A stretch of 64,000 nucleotides of DNA. Source: Chlorobiota bacterium. GTDB lineage: Bacteria; Bacteroidota; Ignavibacteria; Kapaibacteriales; NICIL-2. Shown in pieces: positions 55,153 through 61,808 of the stretch. The stretch's first letter is position 1. The number at the start of each line of letters is the position of its first letter. Below the pieces are notes generated by a model. The model did not search any database. It had not been told where the DNA came from and worked only from the letters and a program-made list of their open reading frames with translations. Location of the stretch: contig JAOAGY010000010.1 of assembly GCA_026415505.1 (NCBI GenBank), positions 28,901-92,900 of the forward strand. Reading direction: 5' to 3'. The translations under genes were made by a program, and so were the position numbers.

Positions 55153-56994
55153 TCAACGGTGCTCGATACGCACGAACACGCCTCGATCGGCGAGCCGATC
55201 GTACATCGAATTGCCGACTGTTCCTCCGATGCGTTCCTCGATTCGTACCGCCTCTGGCGGCAGAGCCAGCAAAGCTGCTGCGGCTTCTGCACGCCGACGA
55301 GCCAATGCGCGGTTGTAGCTCTCGGTGCCGATTCGATCGGTGCTACCGATGAGAGTGACCGTGGCACCGCGCGCAACGGCGCTGCGGACAAGGGCAACGA
55401 CGGCGGTGTCGAGATCGTCGAATGTCGTCGCATCGAAACTGCAGCGTCCCAGCATCAACGTCCCGCTATCGTCGCTGCCGGCGGTAATCGTGTCGCGCTC
55501 GGTAAATGCAACACGCACGATTCCACTGCCACTTCGCTCGATGTGGTCGTTCCCAACCTGTGCGGCAATGTTCCATCGGAAGCTGCTGCTGGCGCCATTG
55601 AGCAGTGCGGCAGTTGCCAGTTGGATGCTCGTGCTCCGACCGGGCTGTAGCATCGTTTCTCGTTCGATACCGTCTTGGGCAAAGCGAAGACGCAGTGTGG
55701 CGGTATCGGTCGGCGGGACTAAGCGAGCAGCGATGACGACTTCGACCGAGGGTTGGGAAAGCGTGACTTGGTCGGTCTGCACCTGCACAAGTGGCGCCGG
55801 TGCTTTGATCCATACAGCGCGCATTTCGTCGGCGATTGCGGCGGTGGTGCTCCGTGGTATCGGCGGCTGCACCGGTTGTTCGGCGACGAGTACTCCTTCG
55901 CCGATCAACAAACGGCGTACACTGCGGAAACGGCTTGCCCGCAGTGAGTCCGGTTCGCCGTGCTCTGTACTCGGAGCCAATTGGAGCGGGAGATTCAGAC
56001 TGCGAGCTGCGCGCGCGATCTGCCGCAACTGCGTCTGTGCTGCCGAATCGAGCTGATCGCTGCCTGGCTCGAAGAAAACCACAGGAACGAGCAGCCGACG
56101 TTTGACGATCCGCCGTGCGATCACCTCTGCGATGGCGGTATCTTGGCTCCACCGATGGATGCCGCGCAGCTCGACGGTTGCATCGAGCGTCGGTGGTGAG
56201 GGTGCGATCGGGGGTGGCTGCGGTGTGATCGGTAGTTCCGGCTGTCGGGGCAAAAGCCGCCGCATCAACGCGGCACCGATGAGGATGCGATGAATGCGCC
56301 AGGGAACGTCAGCTACCGGTGTAAGCGCCACTTCGCCGCGGATCTCTGGGCGAAACGACCATAACGAATCGAGTACGATCGTGTAGCCCATGCCCGCGCT
56401 CAAAGCCGCGCCGAAACTTGCAGCGGTCGGGATCGAGCCTGCCGATTGATTCCGCACACGGCTTTGTGTTTCGAACACCGCATTGCCCGCGGGTGAAATC
56501 AAGTCTTCGCGCTGTGCGTAGCGTGCCGAAAAAATCCAGTCCAACCGAAATCCTGCATCGAAGGCGACGGCGCTTGGCAGCTCCATACGAAGCAACGGCT
56601 GGAGCGACGCTGCCCAGATCGTCGCATCGAAATTGTAGCGACTGATCCCGCTTGTAGCACGATCTCCGACGATGACATTGCCGATGAATTCGTCGCGCTG
56701 AAGGACGCCGCCGAGATACTGCACACCGCTCCGCAGGTGAAGCCTCAGCGGTAGTTCACCGATCGATAGTGTCCCGCTTTCGATGGCGGCTGCGATGTTC
56801 CATGTGAAGTTCCAACGACCGCCGTAGCTCGAACAGCAACTCGGCACACCCGGCAATGAACCGAATGTCGCATCGTAGCGGCTGGCACCGATGCCGGCAG
56901 TGATGCCGAGTCGGGGAATGCTGTCGCAGTCGCCAGCATTGGCTGCCATGACACCGGTAAATATCGCGACCAAAAGTGCGAGCGTTGTTTTCAT
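55153..56994 (-). CDS. Outer-membrane protein with OmpA C-terminal domain
   Basis: 613 residues with a signal peptide (MKTTLALLVAIFTGVMAANA). Residues ~30-220 look like a small beta-barrel with amphipathic strands (NFTWNIAAAIESGTLSIGEL). A Pro-rich linker (ITPQPPPIAPSPPTLD) leads to a periplasmic part. The last ~90 residues are an OmpA peptidoglycan-binding domain: VTLIGSTDRIGTESYNRALA, RRRAEAAAALLALPPEAVRI. FFEPGSDQLDSAAQTQLRQI near residue 315 resembles a second, partial OmpA-type start. It overlaps the upstream 1177-residue protein by 4 bases. Confidence 0.78.
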   Translation of the reverse strand: MKTTLALLVAIFTGVMAANAGDCDSIPRLGITAGIGASRYDATFGSLPGVPSCCSSYGGRWNFTWNIAAAIESGTLSIGELPLRLHLRSGVQYLGGVLQRDEFIGNVIVGDRATSGISRYNFDATIWAASLQPLLRMELPSAVAFDAGFRLDWIFSARYAQREDLISPAGNAVFETQSRVRNQSAGSIPTAASFGAALSAGMGYTIVLDSLWSFRPEIRGEVALTPVADVPWRIHRILIGAALMRRLLPRQPELPITPQPPPIAPSPPTLDATVELRGIHRWSQDTAIAEVIARRIVKRRLLVPVVFFEPGSDQLDSAAQTQLRQIARAARSLNLPLQLAPSTEHGEPDSLRASRFRSVRRLLIGEGVLVAEQPVQPPIPRSTTAAIADEMRAVWIKAPAPLVQVQTDQVTLSQPSVEVVIAARLVPPTDTATLRLRFAQDGIERETMLQPGRSTSIQLATAALLNGASSSFRWNIAAQVGNDHIERSGSGIVRVAFTERDTITAGSDDSGTLMLGRCSFDATTFDDLDTAVVALVRSAVARGATVTLIGSTDRIGTESYNRALARRRAEAAAALLALPPEAVRIEERIGGTVGNSMYDRLADRGVFVRIEHR

Positions 56995-59900
56995 CGCACG
57001 ATAACGAAAGATGTGCGACTGGTTATGCCTTTGCTACCGATGAGCACGACTCTATAGGTGCCCGTCTCGGCAAGAGTGAGGGCGATTTGAGTGCGTCCTT
57101 GCTCGACGGTGACTGGTCGGCGCAATACGAGATCGCCACGTGCGGTGTACACGGCGAGCATTCCCTCGAAACGTTCGTCCGATTCGATCGCGATCGTAAC
57201 AGTGCCGCCGTCGCTCGGTGTGGGGAAGACCTCCATCCGGACGTTGCTCGATTCGATGATGCGCCGATCGCCGCAAAGTCCGGTCAGTTGGAGTATTCCT
57301 CCTGTCGTCTCGACGGCGACAGCACTGCCCCAGAAGGGCGCAGCGGCGAATTCGATGTGCGAAGTATCCTGGGGACCAAGCGCTGCGATGCCCGCGATGA
57401 CGGCGAGCGTGTCTTCTCCACTTTTCATTGCACGTTCGATTTCGATCGTGGCGATTCGACGATCGGCTACTTGCTCGGAGGAAGCCAGACGAGCTGTACC
57501 GCCCGTGGTCCACACTGTGTCGGGAAGGAACAGTTGCCGATGAACAGCGATGCGAACGCTGCATAGAAGCGGGTCGCCGTAATCGAATGGCGATGTGAAA
57601 TGTACCAGCAGAGGTATCGTCGCCCGACCGTGGACATCCGCCTCGACCGTCGGGATTCGCAGTGTCGCACGCGCACTGAACGGAGCAATAGGTATCCGCA
57701 AGTCGCTCTCGCATGGCTCGGTTCGGATAACGAGCACTGCATTTGTCGAATCGGGTACGGTACGTTCGATTGTGAGTGTGAGTGAATCACCGGGCGGTAT
57801 TGATCGCGGGAATGAGCCGCTCACACGAAATCCGCCGACTGGTTCGATGTGGGCAGCGGCGATGGTGATGGTGGCGCTTTGCGTGTTGTAAAGCCGCAGT
57901 GTGCGTTGAGATTGTTCCGGCAGAAAGCCCAGCGGCGTCGCGTGTGGACGGAGCGTGCCACCGACCCCGACACCGCGCAAAATGACTGTGGCGGTATAAT
58001 CGCGCCAACCATAGGAGATGTACAGCGTGCCATAGCTTGTATCGCTCGCCTGTGGAGTAAACTCGATTGTGAGAGCAAGTGCACTATCACCGGCGATGAC
58101 GGTATCGCGCGGTGGAGAAAGCAATCGAAATGCCGAGCGGAATGCGTCGTAAATCGTCGCACCGCCGACTGGCAACGGTGCGGGGTCCCGGTTGAGGAGA
58201 ACGATTGCCCGTACCCGCGACGGAGAACCGACGCACGCCGAACCGACATCGAGTGTATCGGGCGTCGAAACGTTACGCTGGAGCGCTTTTCCTTCAAGCG
58301 GCATGCGCCATACTTGCTCGCAGTGACGAATCACAAGCGCACCGTAATAGTTCCCTGGTCGTGTCGGTGAAAAACGCAGGGCAATGTCGGTGCATTCGCC
58401 CGGGCGAAGTGTATCGGGTGTCACGGGAGCAGCGAGCTGAAAGGTCGGCTCACCTTCGACCCAGCGATCGGCTATGGTAATCGGAACGCTGCCGTTGTTG
58501 CACAGTTTGGCGCGGAAAATTGTGTCGGCAGCCGTGTAGGCGTAGAGAGCCGCAAAGCGTAGCGTGTCGGTTCTGATACTGAGCGTTCCGATCCTCAGCG
58601 GAGGGCTGACGACTGTTTCGGGAAAAAGGAACGTCCGCAAAAGCAGCTCCAACGGCGCAGTCGCTGAAGATGACGCCACGTATCGCTGATCGGGCGAAAA
58701 TTGGACAGTTGCCAGTGCTCCTTCGTGTGTAGTTGCCTGTCCGACTATTTGATTTACTGCCAGGTCCCACAAAGGCGCCTGCGGTTGACCGCGGAATCCG
58801 AACACCAGATATCGCCCATCGCTACTTGCCGTAACTGCCACCGGTGTCGAGGCAGCCCGCCGGTCGGAACGAACAATTTGTGATGTCGAGCGATCGAGAA
58901 CGAACACTGGTGCGCTGATGCCCTGGACAACGGACGGTCGGGAAGCATTGCAACCGATCGCCACTCGCTGACCGTCTGGCATTGCCGATAGCAGCGCTAC
59001 GTGAGGCAACCATTGCCAATTGTATTCGCCGACAAGCGACCATTCAGGCAAGCGGTAGCGCTGGAGGCGACTATCGCGCAAGGCGATGAGCGCCTCGCCG
59101 CTACCGATCGCAAGAGCAGTTGCCACTGTCGGAACAGCTACGATGCGGTCAGCGATGATTGCGTTTTGCTCGATGCGATAGAGTCGAATTCCTCTCGCGA
59201 GTGTGCCGAGTGTCGCCAGCGTTCTGCTGACCGTGTCGAGTGCGGCGGCTCCGAATGCATCGGCAGAGATTTCACCGCTCCAGAGCGGTTGCGTCGAGCT
59301 CGTGGTTAGCAGTGTCGCATAGCCGCGTCCGCCCGCGTTGTAGATCGCCAGGACACGTTCGGTGTCGAGATAGGCGACATACACCGGTTGAATCTGCCCG
59401 ACGTCGGGTGGCATCGCTCGCCAGGTGATCTGCCTCGATACGACGTCCCATTCGACCGCCTCGCCGTTGTTGGCATGGAGCACGAGTAAACGCGTGCCGT
59501 CCGAACGGAAGGCGATACGGCTTGCAGCGGTAGGTGTACCGTCATCGAGTCGATAGGTGCGCTGCCGTGCATCGAGCTGGCGCAAGCGGAATCGCAAACG
59601 GTCGGTCGGTACATTCGGGACTGTCCACACAGCGCTGCTGTCGGTGGTGGTGACGATCGTGTCCCATGTCGCGCCGCTGTCGAGCGAATATTCGAGCGTG
59701 ACTTGTGCATCTGCTGCCATGCCGCTCCAACGGAGCGTGACATCGGTGCACGGGGTCAATAGTTCCCCTCCGCTCGGCCATGTGAATTGCAAATGCTGTG
59801 GTGCTGGCAGTGGGAACCAATTGCAATGCACCGGCAGGCTCAGCGACGATCCGCCGTCGTAGTACACCGTGATTGTCGCGCTGTGGAACCCAGTATCAGG

Positions 59901-60524
59901 CGGCGTGCAGTGGATTCGCATGAGGTAGGGCAACGGGGAATAGACCAATGCTGGCAGCGGTGCGGGAGCACCGAGCCAACCTACCCATTCGATACGAAAA
60001 ATCGGCGAGCTTGAAACTATCGAGTCCACACGGATGGGAAGCTCTCCACCGCCTGTAGAGTCGTAGCGTCCCAACTGGAGCTGCAAATACACGGGGACGA
60101 TTTTTGTCGAACCTGGTGCGATCGTTCCGCCGTCGAGTTCTTCGATGATTGCGCGTTGCTGGGAGACGATTCGCGGTACAGGCATTCGTGGCAAACGAAC
60201 ACTGTCGCTGGCGACCGAAGACTGGCTCCACGCGATGATTTGTACGGATGGTTCGGTATGTAGTCGAGGGTCGGCGCGCCAGGTGATTTTCGATATGCCT
60301 TGTCGAGAGTCGAGCGTTTCAATGCGCTGTGGGCGGGCGCTGAACCGCGAGGAGCTGATGAGCGCAGTGCCACTGTCGAGTTGTGTCGGCGACCCGTCCT
60401 GTGTGCAACGCACGACGACCGACAGCAGTGGATACTGCGAAGAATCTACCGCCGAAACTACCTGGATTCGAAATTGTGCACTCGCTGTGACGATCGAGAA
60501 AAGCAAAGCTGTAAGCCACCGCAT
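56991..60524 (-). CDS. Large T9SS-type cargo with propeller-like and HYDIN/choice-of-anchor-like domains
   Basis: 1177 residues. Signal peptide MRWLTALLFSIVTASAQ. The middle (~residues 330-640) has WD40/PQQ-like segments (AVALVNG-type strands; e.g. TASSDGRYLVFGFRGQPQAP, ATVQFSPDQRYVASSSATAP). Then two ASPM/HYDIN-like domains appear (LCNNGSVPITIADRWVEGEP, DTLRPGECTDIALRFSPTRP and the matching DVGSACVGSPSRVRAI). The last ~80 residues, VRMEVFPTPSDGGTVTIAIE through TGTYRVVLIGSKGITSRTSF, form the sorting domain. It is the largest exported protein here, coupled by 4-base overlap to the OmpA-domain protein downstream. Confidence 0.8.
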   Translation of the reverse strand: MRWLTALLFSIVTASAQFRIQVVSAVDSSQYPLLSVVVRCTQDGSPTQLDSGTALISSSRFSARPQRIETLDSRQGISKITWRADPRLHTEPSVQIIAWSQSSVASDSVRLPRMPVPRIVSQQRAIIEELDGGTIAPGSTKIVPVYLQLQLGRYDSTGGGELPIRVDSIVSSSPIFRIEWVGWLGAPAPLPALVYSPLPYLMRIHCTPPDTGFHSATITVYYDGGSSLSLPVHCNWFPLPAPQHLQFTWPSGGELLTPCTDVTLRWSGMAADAQVTLEYSLDSGATWDTIVTTTDSSAVWTVPNVPTDRLRFRLRQLDARQRTYRLDDGTPTAASRIAFRSDGTRLLVLHANNGEAVEWDVVSRQITWRAMPPDVGQIQPVYVAYLDTERVLAIYNAGGRGYATLLTTSSTQPLWSGEISADAFGAAALDTVSRTLATLGTLARGIRLYRIEQNAIIADRIVAVPTVATALAIGSGEALIALRDSRLQRYRLPEWSLVGEYNWQWLPHVALLSAMPDGQRVAIGCNASRPSVVQGISAPVFVLDRSTSQIVRSDRRAASTPVAVTASSDGRYLVFGFRGQPQAPLWDLAVNQIVGQATTHEGALATVQFSPDQRYVASSSATAPLELLLRTFLFPETVVSPPLRIGTLSIRTDTLRFAALYAYTAADTIFRAKLCNNGSVPITIADRWVEGEPTFQLAAPVTPDTLRPGECTDIALRFSPTRPGNYYGALVIRHCEQVWRMPLEGKALQRNVSTPDTLDVGSACVGSPSRVRAIVLLNRDPAPLPVGGATIYDAFRSAFRLLSPPRDTVIAGDSALALTIEFTPQASDTSYGTLYISYGWRDYTATVILRGVGVGGTLRPHATPLGFLPEQSQRTLRLYNTQSATITIAAAHIEPVGGFRVSGSFPRSIPPGDSLTLTIERTVPDSTNAVLVIRTEPCESDLRIPIAPFSARATLRIPTVEADVHGRATIPLLVHFTSPFDYGDPLLCSVRIAVHRQLFLPDTVWTTGGTARLASSEQVADRRIATIEIERAMKSGEDTLAVIAGIAALGPQDTSHIEFAAAPFWGSAVAVETTGGILQLTGLCGDRRIIESSNVRMEVFPTPSDGGTVTIAIESDERFEGMLAVYTARGDLVLRRPVTVEQGRTQIALTLAETGTYRVVLIGSKGITSRTSFVIVR

Positions 60525-60723
60525 CGAGCACTCAGAAAAAGTAGAAATTGGACTCGCTTCTGCCGCGCGATTTCTCCTGCGAAGAACGCGTTGCGCAATA
60601 ACAAGCGGTAGTCTAAGACGGTAAACATGCTCTTTCCATTGAAGATGTGTGCTCTGATTCACTGCTGTGCCGAAGTTTGGAGCAATGCCGCTTACTTGCC
60701 GTATGGAGATGCGCCTTCCTCCC

Positions 60724-60900
60724 GTCATGCTGAACTTGTTTCAGCATCTCAATGCACTGCTTGTCATGCCGAACTCGTTTCGGCATCTTGCTCAAAGACC
60801 CTGAAACAAGTTCAGGGTGACAACAAGGAGGACGAGACCCTGAAACAAGTTCAGGGTGACGGCAAGGAGGATGAGACTCTGAAACAAGTTCGGAGTGACG
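60724..60900. repeat. Five 39-bp hairpin repeat units with covarying stems
   Basis: Units begin at 60724, 60763, 60797, 60836 and 60875. Within each orientation the spacing is exactly 39 bases. The first two are in one orientation (GTCATGCTGAACTTGTTTCA...), the last three in the other (GACCCTGAAACAAGTTCAGG...). Every unit is a palindrome around a five-base loop (ACAAG in all but one copy), with stems TGCTGAA/TTCAGCA, TGCCGAA/TTCGGCA, CCCTGAA/TTCAGGG (twice) and CTCTGAA/TTCGGAG. The stems differ but stay paired, which means selection for the hairpin. Confidence 0.85.
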
Positions 60901-60926
60901 CGGTGTTTTTGTGAGTGTCTTCCGTC

Positions 60927-60953
60927 GTCACGCCGAATGTGTTTTGACATCTT
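60927..60953. repeat. Decayed sixth copy of the 39-bp repeat
   Basis: GTCACGCCGAATGTGTTTTG followed by ACATCTT lines up with the unit at 60763 (GTCATGCCGAACTCGTTTCG). Mutations have broken several stem pairs, so it is probably an inactive relic of the same family. Confidence 0.6.
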
Positions 60954-61160
60954 ATAGCCCTCGCCCGGTGGTGTGGAATGGCGAGGTGCTGAGCCACTGT
61001 GAAGAGGTAGCGTGGCATGATGTTTGCCTACTCATAGTGCGAAGCAATTCCATCACTGATCGTAACGCGATGTTATGGTGGTGTTGCACGAATTCAACAC
61101 CTCAAAAGATTCTGAAATCGAGTTTGCTGTGACAAAAGCGGTCATGTTGTGCCCTACTGA

Positions 61161-61193
61161 TTTCGATGTTGTATGTGCAACATCGTATGTTTG
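61161..61193 (+). promoter_or_regulatory. Promoter with an operator-like dyad in its spacer
   Basis: TTTC at 61161-61164 and TATGTTTG at 61186-61193, with a 21-base spacer, fit the Bacteroidota promoter (the -33 box has one mismatch). The spacer is almost entirely filled by the perfect inverted repeat CGATGTTG-TATGTG-CAACATCG (61164-61185). A dimeric regulator bound there would block or recruit RNA polymerase. It lies 94 bases before the small T9SS cargo gene and probably also serves the fibre-like gene after it. Confidence 0.6.
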
Positions 61194-61286
61194 CATTGAG
61201 TGAGATGTACAATTACCCATCCTCGGCGACGACGACGGGGAAGTGTCCATCCCAACCGTGCGAAAGTCACTATTCCGGAGGTACCT

Positions 61287-61772
61287 ATGCAACAGTTGAT
61301 ATGCCTGTTCCTGCTTGGACTGATGTGCAGCGCTGTGTGGGGACAAACGCTCGATCGGGGTGTCATTTCGAGTGGCGCTGTACGGTCGAGCAACGGCGCT
61401 CTCGCCATGCACGGCACGATCGGCCAACCGATCATCGGCATCGGCGCTGGAGGAACCGTCACCGCTGCCCATGGTTTTTGGTATCGCTTCTCCTCATCTC
61501 TATCGAGCATCGAACGGACAGCTCCTTTTACGGCACGCATCACGCCGCAACCGGCGGTGACCACCGCAACAGTGGAGCTTGCGTGCAGCCAACTTGCGAC
61601 GGCAGAGCTGCTGACGCTGCAGGGGCGGCGCGTGACTGAGCTGACGTTCGAGCCGGTCGGTCAGGGTGCTCGTGCACAGCTCGATTGTTCGCAGCTTGCC
61701 AGCGGGGTGTACCTGCTGCGTCTCGGCTGCGGCAGTGAGCGGATGTTCCTGCCGCTTGTCATCGGAAAGTAA
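61287..61772 (+). CDS. Small secreted protein with T9SS-type sorting domain
   Basis: 161 residues from an ATG with a strong GGAGGT Shine-Dalgarno. Signal peptide MQQLICLFLLGLMCSAVWGQ. The mature N-terminus has GAVRSSNGALAMHGTIGQPI, then GGTVTAAHGFWYRF, a pattern common in short T9SS cargos. The C-terminal ~70 residues (ARITPQPAVTTATVELACSQ through LASGVYLLRLGCGSERMFLP) form the sorting domain. It precedes the repeat-rich fibre-like gene by 36 bases, so the two are likely cotranscribed and displayed together. Confidence 0.78.
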   Translation: MQQLICLFLLGLMCSAVWGQTLDRGVISSGAVRSSNGALAMHGTIGQPIIGIGAGGTVTAAHGFWYRFSSSLSSIERTAPFTARITPQPAVTTATVELACSQLATAELLTLQGRRVTELTFEPVGQGARAQLDCSQLASGVYLLRLGCGSERMFLPLVIGK

Positions 61773-61808
61773 CCTGCTTTTCTGTTTCACAACTGCTGGA
61801 GTTTTCCC

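Larger units (their letters stand above)
60525..61286. other. 762-base non-coding region
   Basis: No convincing gene is present: the open frames here lack codon bias, signals or family motifs. It contains the leader region of the large minus-strand cargo gene, a cluster of 39-bp hairpin repeats (60724-60900, with a decayed copy at 60927), an inverted repeat GGTGTTG/CAACACC at 61080-61101, and a promoter with embedded dyad (61161-61193) before the downstream T9SS cargo. G+C is clearly lower than in the neighbouring genes. Confidence 0.7.

Noticed and set aside
60724..60900. CRISPR array
   Set aside because: Units recur every 39 bases but there are no distinct spacers between repeats; intervening bases are themselves similar, units are palindromic and two are inverted. 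No cas genes are present.
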